A DNA stretch of 64,000 bases from Aquisphaera giovannonii (GTDB lineage Bacteria > Planctomycetota > Planctomycetia > Isosphaerales > Isosphaeraceae): NCBI RefSeq assembly GCF_008087625.1, contig NZ_CP042997.1, positions 9,424,001 to 9,488,000 on the forward strand, given 5' to 3'. The notes beneath the pieces are model-generated. The model was not told where the DNA came from. It did no database searches and saw only the letters and a program-made list of their open reading frames with translations. Shown piece by piece: positions 37,577 to 46,539 of this stretch; the stretch's first letter is position 1, and the number at the start of each line of letters is the position of its first letter. A program made the position numbers and the translations under genes.

Positions 37577-38309
37577 CGCGCTTCTTCCCCATCAAGGAGA
37601 CATCCGGGCCATTCGAATCGCAACCCGACCGGCAACGACCCGAGGCCGGTCTTCATCCGATGCAGCGAGTTTATTTAAACAGACACACGACAGGACCCGG
37701 CGGGCCGTTTTGCGACGCCGGCCTCCCCGGACCGGGGCCGAGCCTTCGGGGCCGCCGCCCCGCGAGCAAAAATCAGGCCGCAACCGCCCTCCGAGCGGAG
37801 CGACCGCGAAAACCTTGCGGGTCACGCCGAGTTTGCGGACGGAAATCGACGGAGATCCGGGCCTCAACGGCCGCCGGGGGGCCGGCGACATCCCGGAGGC
37901 CCCGTCCGGGGGGGGTCCGCGCGCCCCATCCGAAGGAATCCTAGGTCAGGTTTCGACGGTGCATCGACTCATCGCCTCGGTCGCGCCTTGAGGCGGGAAT
38001 CGGCCTTGCCAGGATCCGGGAAAACGGCGACCATCCCGCGACGACGGGCCAGGGCCGCCCGGCGCCGCGGCCGGCCGAGCACGGAGGGCCGGGTGCCGCC
38101 GGGCAGGGGCCGGGCCGTCGCATTTCTATGGGTACGAGCCGGGCGGGGCCTCGGAGCCCGGCCGGGCATGACTCGTCGGCGAGGCATGACGGCCGGCCGA
38201 CGGGCCGCGGGACGCCCGCTGCCGAGGGCGGGCCGGGGTGGATGGCACGGCCGGCGCGGGACGCGCCGACGAGCCGGCGGTCGGGCCTATCAGGATGGGG
38301 CCTCGAATC
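37577..38309. other. Non-coding gap upstream of two divergent genes
   Basis: This 733-bp region separates the leftward GGDEF gene and the rightward lipoprotein gene. An A/T-rich patch (TTTATTTAAAC, 37670-37680) stands out against the GC-rich surroundings and may be part of the GGDEF-gene promoter. Several open frames exist but lack ribosome sites and recognisable features. Nothing else was identified. Confidence 0.5.
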
Positions 38310-38918
38310 ATGCGAACGACGCAAGTCGCGGCGGCGAGCCTGCTTGGCCTGGCCGCGGCGGTGATCGGACAGGCGGGCTGCTCCTCGATGAGCGCGCTGC
38401 ATGCGCCCGGGTTGTCGCGGATCCTCTCGCCCAGGCCCGTGGCCGAGAACCCCCTGGCGGTCCCCATCAACGACTTCGAAGCGGTCTGGAAGAAGGCCGT
38501 CGAGGTGACGGACCGGTACTTCGACATCGACCAGGAAGACCGGCTGGCCCACACGATCGTCACGCAGCCGAAGATCGGGGCGACGCTGCTGGAGCCGTGG
38601 AGCAGCGACTCGGTCAGCTTCACGGACCGGCTCGAATCGACCCTCCAGACGATCCGCCGGTTCGCGATCATCAAGGTGGAGCCGGCGCAGGCCGGCGGCT
38701 ACCTGGTGCGGGTCGAGGTGCGGAAGCAGCTGGAGGACATGGTGAAGCCCGACCGCGCGGCGGCCGGGCGGGCGGTCTTCAACAACGACTTCCCGGTGAA
38801 CCGGACGCACGAGATCGTCGGGCCGGTCCCCGTGCCGCTGGGGTGGATCGACCGGGGGAGGGATGCGAACCTGGAGCAGGCCATCCTGGCGGGCATCCGC
38901 GACGCCCTCTTCCTGTGA
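38310..38918 (+). CDS. Lipoprotein of unknown function
   Basis: I start at ATG 38310 (MRTTQVAAASLLGLAAAVIGQAGCSSMS), which gives a type II signal peptide with lipobox GQAGC and a GGGG stretch nine bases upstream. ATG 38295 is an alternative. The 202-residue product has a globular region with alternating strands: AVPINDFEAVWKKAVEVTDRYFDIDQEDRLAHTIVTQPKIGATLLEPWSSDSVSFTDRLESTLQTIRRFAIIKVEPAQAGGYLVRVEVRKQLEDM. Proteins of this kind recur in planctomycetes, but I know no function. It probably sits on the periplasmic face of a membrane. Confidence 0.78.
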   Translation: MRTTQVAAASLLGLAAAVIGQAGCSSMSALHAPGLSRILSPRPVAENPLAVPINDFEAVWKKAVEVTDRYFDIDQEDRLAHTIVTQPKIGATLLEPWSSDSVSFTDRLESTLQTIRRFAIIKVEPAQAGGYLVRVEVRKQLEDMVKPDRAAAGRAVFNNDFPVNRTHEIVGPVPVPLGWIDRGRDANLEQAILAGIRDALFL

Positions 38919-39245
38919 CGCCGGGGGCGACGCGCGGCGATCGGGGCCGCATCCCTGCGGCGGGCCGGCCTCCCTGCCCCCTCGCGACGCCCGGCCGGGC
39001 CGCCGCGATGATCGCCCCGCGGTGAGCACGACTGGCACCCCCGCCCTGCCCCGCCCCGCATCCGCGAGGCGCGCGGCCGGCTCCGGCCGGCTGCACGGGC
39101 CGGGTCCCCGAGGGAACCTCCACCGACAGGGCGACATCCGGGGTCCAACCTGGATCGTCGCGGGCCGTCTCCCGATCAGGGACGCCCCGGAATCCTTCCT
39201 CGCCGCCGGACGTCGGCGACGACTCCTCGATCCATCAGCACGCCG
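38919..39245. other. Gap between convergent genes, nothing recognised
   Basis: These 327 bp lie between the stops of the lipoprotein gene and the convergent CAP-domain gene. No repeat, ribosome-binding site or coding signature was noticed. Confidence 0.5.
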
Positions 39246-39926
39246 TCAATAGGCGTTGAACGTCCAGTAGGCGCCGGCCGCCGCGATCCCGATCGCGGTG
39301 ATCGTCGGGTCCAGCAGGGCCGCACGGTGGGCCGGGGACGCCATCCACATCGCGCCGGGGAAGACGCCGCCCGCGGCGGAATTCTGCCGCCGCGCCGGGC
39401 CCATCACGAAATGCCCGAGCCCGTGGGAGAGCTGCGCGTTGTTGTTCTGCGCCGCCCAGTTGCTCAGGTTCTGGTCCAGGCCGACGGGGGCCAGGCCATA
39501 CGAGGCCCGGGTCGCGTTGAGCCAGGGCAGGAAGCCGTAGGGGTCGCCGTAGGAGGGCTGGGCCGGGGCCTCCTGCGCGACCTGGGCGGGCTGCGCCTCC
39601 GCCGTGGGGACCGCGTAGGCCGTCGGGATGACCTGGGCCCCGTTCAGCGTCTGGGCCGGCTCCGCCACCTGATACGTCGGCTGGGCGGCCGTGTACTGGG
39701 GGGTATAGGCCGGCTGCTGCGGGTAGTAATAGTAATACTGGGGAGTATAGGTAGGGGAAGTCGAATAGACGTAGGAAGGCTGGGTGTAGTAGGCCGGGGC
39801 CTGAGTCCCGCCCGTCGTGTAGTAGTACTGCTGGGCAGATGCCTGCGAACCCGCCGCAAGACTCGCGGCGACGGCCAGGATGGCCGCCACCGTCCCGCGA
39901 GCCGGGACCGTTGATGCATACGACAA
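39246..39926 (-). CDS. Secreted CAP/SCP-domain protein with Tyr/Pro/Gln-rich linker
   Basis: The frame is open to 40037, but TTG 39926 is the best start: TGGGAG lies eight bases upstream and a signal peptide follows within 15 codons (GTVAAILAVAASLAAGSQASAQ). The 226-residue product then has a 60-residue low-complexity stretch (QQYYYTTGG, PTYTPQYYYYYPQQPAYTPQYTAAQPTYQ). A short CAP (SCP/PR1/allergen-V5) domain follows: FLPWLNATRASYGLAPVGLDQNLSNWAAQNNNAQLSHGLGHFVMGPARRQNSAAGGVFPGAMWMASPAHRAALLDPTITAIGIAAAGAYWTFNAY, with the family's W-x-xSPxHR and AxGxA segments. CAP proteins are extracellular with varied roles. The use of TTG is inferred from position only. Confidence 0.8.
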   Translation of the reverse strand: MSYASTVPARGTVAAILAVAASLAAGSQASAQQYYYTTGGTQAPAYYTQPSYVYSTSPTYTPQYYYYYPQQPAYTPQYTAAQPTYQVAEPAQTLNGAQVIPTAYAVPTAEAQPAQVAQEAPAQPSYGDPYGFLPWLNATRASYGLAPVGLDQNLSNWAAQNNNAQLSHGLGHFVMGPARRQNSAAGGVFPGAMWMASPAHRAALLDPTITAIGIAAAGAYWTFNAY

Positions 39927-40485
39927 AGGATCTTCTCCCAAGAGGTCCGCACGGGAGGATGCCGCGACGCACGACACCCGCACACGCCGGAGGAAAACCC
40001 GAATCCGGGAAAACCCGGGTCGGTGTTCCCGTGGCAACCCGTGCAGGGTGCTAACTTGGGATGTCGTTCCACAGAATGCAACACGTTTCTGGGATGTTTA
40101 AAAAAAACAACACTACCCAAAATGCCGTTGCATCCTTTCCGCAGAGCCTTCTTATGTTTCCTTGATCCGCATGTCTGCACAAGTCGATTTTACGGGCCGT
40201 TCGACGCAACCCCCTTTTGTGTCTACAAAAGCGGCCTGGAACGCAAGAATTTAATAGAAAATCAGGCGTCCGGCTTCCAACTTCTTGCGATCGAGCCGCC
40301 CGGCGACGATTAAACGATCGCATTTATCCTGCATTGACCGTCGATCCCGTTTGCAGAAGACCCTCCCCGGTCGGGGGCGCGCGGGGGCCGGGGATGCGAC
40401 GCCGGCGTCGATGGGAAGCCGGATTCCCGGGCGGCGGGCGAGGGGGCGGCGCGCGCGGCCGCCCGGAGGGCCCCGCGCGGCCGGG
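39927..40485. other. A/T-rich non-coding island upstream of the CAP gene
   Basis: Between about 40050 and 40320 the base composition falls to around half GC, far below the flanking genes. The stretch contains an A-run (TTTAAAAAAAACAAC near 40099-40113) and a hairpin CTTTTGT-GTCT-ACAAAAG (40215-40232). Both flanking genes are read leftward, so it lies upstream of the CAP gene and downstream of the RND pump. A 90-codon minus-strand frame (40051-40323) has no ribosome site and no recognisable features. Confidence 0.55.
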
Positions 40486-43400
40486 TCAGTGCGAGGCGGG
40501 AAGCGGTGTCCCCTCTTTCGTCGCCGGGGCGAACCACGGGTAGATGGCCGGCAGGACGAGGCACGTGAGCATCGTCGAGGTGAACAGGCCGCCGATCACG
40601 ACGGTGGCCAGCGGGCGCTGGATCTCGGCCCCGGGGGTCGTCGAGGCCGCCATCGGGATGAAGCCCAGGCCGGCGACCATCGCGGTCATGAGGATCGGGC
40701 GGAGGCGGACGATGGCGGCCTCGCGGGCGGCCTCGTGGGGCTCCACCCCCTCGGCGCGGAGGTGCTCCACCGCGCTGACCCAGACCAGGCCGTTGAGGAC
40801 CGCCACGCCGAAGAGGGCGATGAAGCCCACCGCCGCCGAGATCGAGAACGGCAGGTCCCGCAGGACCAGGGCGAAGACCCCCCCGGTGGCGGCCATGGGG
40901 ACCGCGAGGTAGATCAGGAAGGCCAGCCGCATCGAGTGGAAGGTGCTGTAGAGGAGCAGGAAGATGAGGAGCATGGCCACGGGCACGACGACGGCGAGCC
41001 GCCTAGTCGCGGTCTCCAGGTGCTCGAACTGCCCGCCCCAGCGGAAGAGGTAGCCGGGGGGCCGGCGGACCTGCGCGTCGATGGCGGCCTGGGCCTCGGC
41101 CACGTAGCTGGCGATGTCCCGGCCCCGGACGTTCACGCCGACGTACACGCGCCGCTGCACGTTCTCGCGCTCCACCTCGCTCGGGCCCTCCTCGAAGGAC
41201 AGCTCGGCCAGGTCCTTCAGGGCGACCGGCCGCCCGCGGCCGTCGACGACCCGGATCGACCCGATCCGCTCGGCGTCGTTCCGCCAGGCCTCCGGCAGCC
41301 GGACCCGGATCGGGTATCGCCTCTGCCCCTCGAAGAGCGTGCCGACGGTCGTCCCCCCCAGGGCCGAGACCGCGTCGAGCACGTCGGAGGCCTTGACCCC
41401 GTACCGCGCGAGCTGGTCGCGGCGGACGTTGATCCGCAGCATGGGGAGCCGCCCGGCCGAGGGCACCTTGATGTCCCGCGTGCCCGGGATCCGGGAGAGG
41501 ACCCGCTCCACGTCCGCCGCCAGGCCGCCGAGCACGTCCAGGTCCGGCCCGGAGATGAGCACGGCGACGTCGCTCTTGACGCCGGCGACCAGCTCGTTGA
41601 CCCGCATCTCGATCGGCTGGCTGAAGCCGAACTTCACGCCCGGCACGTTCTCCGTCAGCAGCGCGTTCATCTCCTCGATGAGCGCCTCGCGGGTCAGGCC
41701 CGGCCGCCACTCCTCCTGCGGCCGCAGCAGGGTCCAGACGTCCGTCTGGTGGACGCCCATGACGTCGTTGGCGATCTCCGGCCGCCCGGTCTTGCAGTAG
41801 ACCAGGTGCACCTCCGGGATGGTCTTCAGCAGGCCCTCGATCTGGGACGACGCGGCGACGGCCCCCTCCAGCGACGCCGACGGGATCCGCACGGCCTCGA
41901 TCAGCAGGTCCCCCTCGTTGAGCGTGGGCATGAACTCCGCCCCCATGTTCCAGGCCACCGGCAGGCTGACGAGCACCAGCGCCGCGGCCAGCCCCACCGC
42001 CAGGAACGGGTGGCGGACGAAGCGGTCGAGGAGCGGGACGTACGCCCGCTTCAGCGCGCGGATCAGCCAGAGCTCCTTCTCCCGGGCCCGGTCGCTCAGG
42101 CCCAGCGAGGCCATCACCGGCATGAACGAGAGGGACAGCACCATCGAGCCGGCCAGGGCGAAGATGACCGTCAGCGCCATCGGCCGGAAGAGCTTCCCCT
42201 CGGTCCCCTGGAGGGCCAGGATGGGCAGGTAGACGATGGCGATGATCAGCTCGCCGAACATCGTCGGCTTGCGGACCTCGATGGCCGCGTCGCGGACGAT
42301 GTCCAGCTTGGGGCGGGTCCCGCCCTCGTGGGCCAGGCGGCGGACGCAGTTCTCCACCATGATCACGCTCGAGTCCACGATCAGGCCGAAGTCGATGGCC
42401 CCCAGGCTCATCAGGCTGGCGGACAGGCCGGTGGCGAGCATGACGTTGGCCGCGAAGAGCATGGACAGCGGGATCGCCAGCGCCACGATCAGGCCGCCGC
42501 GGATGTTGCCGAGCATCAGCAGCAGGACGACGATCACGAGCGCGCCGCCGGCCACGAGGTTGTGCTCCACCGTCCCCAGCGTCTGGGCGATCAGGTGGGA
42601 GCGGTCGTAGAGCGGCTCGATGGTCACGCCCGGCGGCAGGCTCTTCTGCAGCTCGGCGATCTCCCGCTTGACGTCGGCCACGACCCGCCGGCCGTTGCCG
42701 CCGATGAGCATCATCACGAGGCCGGAGACGATCTCCCCCCCGCCGTCGCGGGTGGCGAGGCCCGCCCGGATCATCGGCGCGGGGAGGACCCGGGCCACGC
42801 TGCCGATGGTGACGGGCACCCCCTCGCGCTCGTCGATGACGATGGCCGCGATGTCCTCCGCGGTGCGGGCCTGGCTGACGCCGCGGATGTAGCGGGCCTC
42901 CCCCTCGTGGACGAGGTAGCCGCCCCCCACGTTGGCGTTGTTGTCCTTCAGGGCCTGGAAGACGTCGGTCATGGTCAGCCGATAGTTGCCCAGGCGGTCG
43001 GGGTCCACCTCGACCTGGAAGGTCTTCATCTCGCCGCCGTGCGCGTTGATCTCCGTGACGCCCGGCACCTTGCGGAGCTGGAAGGCGATGTACCAGTCCA
43101 GCAGCGTCCGCAGGTCCATGAGGCTCATGCCCGACTCGGGGGTCGCCTTCACCTGGAACTGGAAGACCTCGCCGAGAGCCGTGGCGATCGGCCCGAGCAT
43201 GGGGGTGCCGTACCCCGGCGGGATCGCCTCGGCGGCGCGCGGGAGCCGCTCGCCGACGAGTTGCCGGGCCCGGTAGATGTCGGTCCCCTCCTCGAAGATG
43301 ACCGTGACGACGGAGATCCCGAACTTGGAGATGGAGCGGATCTGCTCCACGCCCGGCAGCCCGCTCATCGCCCCCTCCACGGGGAACGAGAGGAGCGACT

Positions 43401-43584
43401 CCACCTCCAGCGGCGAGAGCGCGGGGGCCTCCGTGATGACCTGGACCTGCACGTTCGTCAGGTCGGGCACGGCGTCGATGGGCAGGCTCGCGGCCGAGTA
43501 GACGCCCAGGCCGGCCACGAGCGCCGTGGCCATCAGCACCAGCAGGCGGTTGTTCAGCGCCCCTTCGATGATCGCGTTGAGCAT
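40486..43584 (-). CDS. CzcA/CusA family heavy-metal efflux RND transporter
   Basis: This 1032-residue inner-membrane pump exports cations by proton antiport through a tripartite complex. It shows the family N-terminus (MLNAIIEGALNNRLLVLMATALVAGLGVYSA), the porter-domain segments IRSISKFGISVVTVIFEEGTDIYRARQLVGERL, and the TM4 motif LGAIDFGLIVDSSVIMVENCVRRLAHEG with the membrane Asp and Glu typical of the HME subgroup. A second set of helices (LRAEGVEPHEAAREAAIVRLRPILMTAMVAGLGFIPMA) ends the protein. It follows the membrane-fusion protein gene by 27 bp and is the last gene of a three-gene operon. The metal specificity (Cu/Ag versus Co/Zn/Cd) cannot be settled by eye. No CzcC/CusC-like outer-membrane factor gene is adjacent. 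Confidence 0.94.
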   Translation of the reverse strand: MLNAIIEGALNNRLLVLMATALVAGLGVYSAASLPIDAVPDLTNVQVQVITEAPALSPLEVESLLSFPVEGAMSGLPGVEQIRSISKFGISVVTVIFEEGTDIYRARQLVGERLPRAAEAIPPGYGTPMLGPIATALGEVFQFQVKATPESGMSLMDLRTLLDWYIAFQLRKVPGVTEINAHGGEMKTFQVEVDPDRLGNYRLTMTDVFQALKDNNANVGGGYLVHEGEARYIRGVSQARTAEDIAAIVIDEREGVPVTIGSVARVLPAPMIRAGLATRDGGGEIVSGLVMMLIGGNGRRVVADVKREIAELQKSLPPGVTIEPLYDRSHLIAQTLGTVEHNLVAGGALVIVVLLLMLGNIRGGLIVALAIPLSMLFAANVMLATGLSASLMSLGAIDFGLIVDSSVIMVENCVRRLAHEGGTRPKLDIVRDAAIEVRKPTMFGELIIAIVYLPILALQGTEGKLFRPMALTVIFALAGSMVLSLSFMPVMASLGLSDRAREKELWLIRALKRAYVPLLDRFVRHPFLAVGLAAALVLVSLPVAWNMGAEFMPTLNEGDLLIEAVRIPSASLEGAVAASSQIEGLLKTIPEVHLVYCKTGRPEIANDVMGVHQTDVWTLLRPQEEWRPGLTREALIEEMNALLTENVPGVKFGFSQPIEMRVNELVAGVKSDVAVLISGPDLDVLGGLAADVERVLSRIPGTRDIKVPSAGRLPMLRINVRRDQLARYGVKASDVLDAVSALGGTTVGTLFEGQRRYPIRVRLPEAWRNDAERIGSIRVVDGRGRPVALKDLAELSFEEGPSEVERENVQRRVYVGVNVRGRDIASYVAEAQAAIDAQVRRPPGYLFRWGGQFEHLETATRRLAVVVPVAMLLIFLLLYSTFHSMRLAFLIYLAVPMAATGGVFALVLRDLPFSISAAVGFIALFGVAVLNGLVWVSAVEHLRAEGVEPHEAAREAAIVRLRPILMTAMVAGLGFIPMAASTTPGAEIQRPLATVVIGGLFTSTMLTCLVLPAIYPWFAPATKEGTPLPASH

Positions 43585-43611
43585 GGCGGCCTCCCGACGG
43601 CTCCCGGCCGT

Positions 43612-45204
43612 TCAGTCCTCGTCCCCGGTGTCCCGGCCCAGGAGCAGCTCGCTCTTGAGCTGGTAGGCGCCGGCGGAGACCACCAGGTCCCCCTCCTTGA
43701 TCCCCCCGCTCAGGATGACCCGGTCGCCCAGCTCGCGGCCGGGGACGACGGGCCGGAAGGCGAAGGCCGCGCCGGGATCCCCGCCCGGGGCGGCGGTGCC
43801 GGCCGCGGGGCCCTCCGAGGGGACGAAGACGCCGGGCTTGCCGTCGATCTCGACGAGCGCGGCGCGGGGGACGGTGAGGGCCCGCTCGCGGGTCGGGCTG
43901 TCCAGCTCGATCCGCACGAACATGCCGGGCCGGAGCAGGCCCTCGCGGTTGTCGGCCCCGGCCAGGAGCGCGACCGTGCGGGTCTGGGGGTCCACGATGG
44001 CCCCGACCGACAGCAGCTTCGCCTGGAAGGTGCGGCCGCCGTAGGCCGCCGACGAGAGGCGGATCGCCCCCCCCTCCACCGCCGGCAGGCTCGCCACGTC
44101 GGACTCGGGCACGTTCGCCGTCACCCAGACGGTGCTCAGGTCGGCGACGGCGTAGAGGACCTCGTTGAGCTCCGCCTTCTGGCTGGCCACGGCGGCCTTC
44201 GCGATGACCGTGCCGTCGAACGGCGCGACGAGCTTGTAGGCGGTGACGTCCTCGTCGATGGCCAGGGCGTCGGCCCGCTCCGGGTGGTCCAGGAGGGCCC
44301 GCACGTCCTCGGAGACGCCGAGGATCCTCAGCCTCTGGGCGGCGTCCACGACCTCGGACTCGGCAAGCCGCTCCCGCTGGTCGGAGAGCCGCTTCTCCTG
44401 GGCCGCGTCGAACTTCACCTGCTCGATGGCGGCGTAGAGCTTGGCCTGGAGCCCCTCGCGGGTGTGCCGGGCGACGACCGCCGGGTGCTCGCCGATGACC
44501 TGCTCGCTGCGCAGGCCGGCGGTCTTCTCCTCCTCGTGGGCGGCGATGTCGAAGTCCGCGTAGGCCTGCAGGAGCGTCCCGCGGTACATGCCCAGGGGCC
44601 TGTCCGCGAAGTCCTTCTGGATGACGCTCGGGTCGGTCCCCTTGCGGATCTCCGGGATCAGGAGCTCCACCGCGGAGGCGACGTCGGTCTTCCACCGGTT
44701 CTCGATCCTCGCCGTGCTCAGCTCGCGCTGGCGGGCCCGCAGGTTGAGCCGAGCGGTGCCGACCTCGGGGCTGTCGATCATGACGAGCGGCTGCCCCTTC
44801 TTGACGCCCTGGCCGAGCGTGGCGTAGACCTCCCGGACGACGCCGGCGGCCCTCGGGCGGATGTCGATCCGCCGGTCCGCGTTCACCTCGATCCGGCCGG
44901 AGACGCCGAGCTCCCTGGGGACCTCGTCGTAGCGGGCCGCCGCGGTCCCGATGTTCGCGGCCTTCAGCTTGGCGGCGGTGAGGGCCACGGTCGTCGGGGA
45001 CGCCTCGGCCTTCGCGTCGGCGGGGGCCGCCTGGGCGGCCTTCGTCAGCCCCTCGCTCGCCTCGGCTCGCCGCCGGCCGTTCACGAAGTCGAAGGCCAGG
45101 TGCCCCGCCAGGAGCGCCAGGCAGGCGCCCATCCCGATCCAGGGGAGCAGCTCGCGGGCGCCGCCCCATCGCCAGGCCGGGCGTTCCAGGACCGCGGAAA
45201 CCAT
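43612..45204 (-). CDS. CzcB-type RND efflux periplasmic adaptor (membrane-fusion protein)
   Basis: The adaptor couples the RND pump to an outer-membrane channel. The start is ATG 45204, with GGAGG eight bases upstream, giving 530 residues. A single N-terminal helix (LLPWIGMGACLALLAGHLAFDFV) anchors it. The lipoyl/barrel-sandwich halves (GRIEVNADRRIDIRPRAAGVVREVYATLGQGVKKGQPLVMIDSPEVG and APFDGTVIAKAAVASQKAELNEVLYAVADLSTVWVTANVPESDVASL) flank a long helical hairpin. The beta-barrel and membrane-proximal domains follow (SSAAYGGRTFQAKLLSVGAIVDPQTRTVALLAG ... LRPGMFVRIEL). An unusually long hairpin insertion with two extra charged helices lies at about 190-310. An Ala/Gly-rich insertion (PSEGPAAGTAAPGGDPGAAFAFR) precedes the last domain. 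Confidence 0.92.
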   Translation of the reverse strand: MVSAVLERPAWRWGGARELLPWIGMGACLALLAGHLAFDFVNGRRRAEASEGLTKAAQAAPADAKAEASPTTVALTAAKLKAANIGTAAARYDEVPRELGVSGRIEVNADRRIDIRPRAAGVVREVYATLGQGVKKGQPLVMIDSPEVGTARLNLRARQRELSTARIENRWKTDVASAVELLIPEIRKGTDPSVIQKDFADRPLGMYRGTLLQAYADFDIAAHEEEKTAGLRSEQVIGEHPAVVARHTREGLQAKLYAAIEQVKFDAAQEKRLSDQRERLAESEVVDAAQRLRILGVSEDVRALLDHPERADALAIDEDVTAYKLVAPFDGTVIAKAAVASQKAELNEVLYAVADLSTVWVTANVPESDVASLPAVEGGAIRLSSAAYGGRTFQAKLLSVGAIVDPQTRTVALLAGADNREGLLRPGMFVRIELDSPTRERALTVPRAALVEIDGKPGVFVPSEGPAAGTAAPGGDPGAAFAFRPVVPGRELGDRVILSGGIKEGDLVVSAGAYQLKSELLLGRDTGDED

Positions 45205-45329
45205 GATCGATCCTCCGGTAGACGTACGTCGGTTCGTCTCGAAACCTGCTGGTGGCGCGGGGGCACGCGAGCCGGCGAGCGACGTCGGCAACTCGGTGCG
45301 CGGGGGCGGGGCCGGGAGGATCGGCGCCC

Positions 45330-45884
45330 TCAGCAGTTCAGGCGTTGGCAGCAGCCGCGATCGGGCGCAGCGGGCGCGCGGGGCGCGCAGCCGGCTGCGG
45401 CGAGCCGACCGGGATCGATGCGGAGCTGCGGGCATTCCGCGATGAGGTGGGGTGCGGCGCCCATCCCGTCGAGGCCCGGCGCGGGAGGGTTGGCGCCCCG
45501 GCGAGGGTCCGGGTCGATCGCGACGGTGCGTCCCCAGTCGGGGGCGGTCGCGTCGAGCGGGAGGTAGGCGTGCAGGGCGGGGCCGGCCGGGACGCCGCGA
45601 TGGCCGAGGTCGTTGCTCAGGCCGTCGGTCTCGGGGGGGCTGCCCCCCTGCCGGTTCGGCGGCAGCCAGTGCCAGTGGAGCATGGCCACGTCGTCGGCCG
45701 CCCCGGCCGAGGGGTGCCAGCGGAGCAGGTGCTCATGGTTGGGGCACAGCTCGCCGTCGCCGTCGTGGTGGCGCACGTTGTGGAAGTCGGCCTGCGGCAG
45801 CGGGACGTGGAAGAGCCCGGGGATCAGCAGGGCGATCCCGATCAGCCTCCCCAGGCATACCCTCGCGGGCCGACGGACGCTCAC
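45330..45884 (-). CDS. His-rich secreted protein, first gene of the metal-efflux operon
   Basis: The 184-residue product starts at GTG 45884 and has an N-terminal hydrophobic segment (VCLGRLIGIALLIPGLFHVPLPQA). The mature part is rich in His and Cys: DFHNVRHHDGDGELCPNHEHLLRWHPSAG, MLHWHWLPPN, and the C-terminal CGCC-like segment AAGCAPRAPAAPDRGCCQRLNC. Such composition suits extracytoplasmic metal binding. I do not recognise a named family, but its position directly behind the operator-promoter of the RND efflux genes suggests a periplasmic metal chaperone or sensor. The 125-bp gap to the adaptor gene contains no evident terminator. Confidence 0.75.
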   Translation of the reverse strand: MSVRRPARVCLGRLIGIALLIPGLFHVPLPQADFHNVRHHDGDGELCPNHEHLLRWHPSAGAADDVAMLHWHWLPPNRQGGSPPETDGLSNDLGHRGVPAGPALHAYLPLDATAPDWGRTVAIDPDPRRGANPPAPGLDGMGAAPHLIAECPQLRIDPGRLAAAGCAPRAPAAPDRGCCQRLNC

Positions 45885-45934
45885 GGCCGGTTCCCATCCG
45901 GTTGGCGACGAAGGCTCCCCAATGACGCTCGGTA

Positions 45935-45963
45935 ATTATGGAACCACGTACGGCCGTGGTCAA
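45935..45963 (-). promoter_or_regulatory. Predicted promoter of the metal-efflux operon with internal MerR-style dyad
   Basis: On the minus strand, -35 TTGACC (45963-45958) is followed after 17 bases by -10 CATAAT (45940-45935, five of six matches). The spacer and -35 contain the dyad ACCACGtacggcCGTGGT (45943-45960), which begins inside the -35 just as operators do in metal-responsive MerR-family promoters such as those of CueR and ZntR. Those promoters have 19-20-bp spacers, so with a 17-bp spacer an ordinary repressor (ArsR/CopY-like) is also possible. No such regulator gene is next to the operon. Confidence 0.55.
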
Positions 45964-46015
45964 GCGAACGCGCCCGACCGGCGCCCTCCCCCCCCCTGCC
46001 CCGCCGGCCCCCGCG

Positions 46016-46516
46016 TCAGGGATTGAGCCTCCAGAGGGCATAATTCAGGGTCGCGGCGAAGGACACCCAGGCCAGGTAGGGGACGAGGAGGGAGGCGGCC
46101 GGCCTGCTGACGCGGACGAAGGCCACGAGGGTGGCCAGGATGGCGGCCCAGAGCAGCAGGATTTCCGCGAAGGCCAGGTCCGGGCGCCGCATCGCGAAGA
46201 AGAGGGCGGGCCAGGCGAGGTTGAGCGCCAACTGGGCGCCGTGGAGGGAGAGCGGGAGCCGGGCCCCGGCGAGGCCCCCGCGCCGCCAGACGAGCCAGGC
46301 CGCGACGGCCATCAGGGTGTAGAGGACGGTCCAGACGGAGCCGATGACGCCGCCGGGCGGCGTCCACGGCGGCTTGCGGAGGCCGTCGTACCAGGGCCCC
46401 AGGCCGAGGCTCGTCCAGTAGCCACCCAGGCCGGCCACGGCGAAGCAGAGGGCCAGGGAGATGACCAGGGCCCCGAGGTCCCGGGCCGGATTCCTGCGAG
46501 CGGGATTCGCGTCCAT
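46016..46516 (-). CDS. TspO/MBR family membrane protein
   Basis: I set the start at ATG 46516 because AGGA lies six bases upstream; ATG 46522 is possible. The 166-residue product has five transmembrane helices with TspO signatures: LGGYWTSLGLGPWYDGLRKPPWTPPGGVIGSVWTVLYTLMAVAAWLVWRRGG (the W-Y-x-x-L-x-K-P-x-W-x-P-P and VW..LY motifs) and LALNLAWPALFFAMRRPDLAFAEILLLW. The family binds porphyrins and cholesterol-like ligands and often takes part in tetrapyrrole or stress responses. The hydrolase gene lies 23 bp upstream on the same strand, suggesting cotranscription. Confidence 0.92.
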   Translation of the reverse strand: MDANPARRNPARDLGALVISLALCFAVAGLGGYWTSLGLGPWYDGLRKPPWTPPGGVIGSVWTVLYTLMAVAAWLVWRRGGLAGARLPLSLHGAQLALNLAWPALFFAMRRPDLAFAEILLLWAAILATLVAFVRVSRPAASLLVPYLAWVSFAATLNYALWRLNP

Positions 46517-46539
46517 CGGCATTCCTCGTCCTGCAAGGG

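Noticed and set aside
40051-40323. A 90-codon minus-strand frame in the A/T-rich island
   Set aside because: It has no ribosome-binding site or family resemblance, and its codon use differs from every nearby gene.
40285-45567. A 1760-codon plus-strand frame opposite the metal-efflux operon
   Set aside because: It spans two well-defined genes on the other strand and is rich in Arg/Gly/Asp/His without domains, typical of GC-driven open frames.
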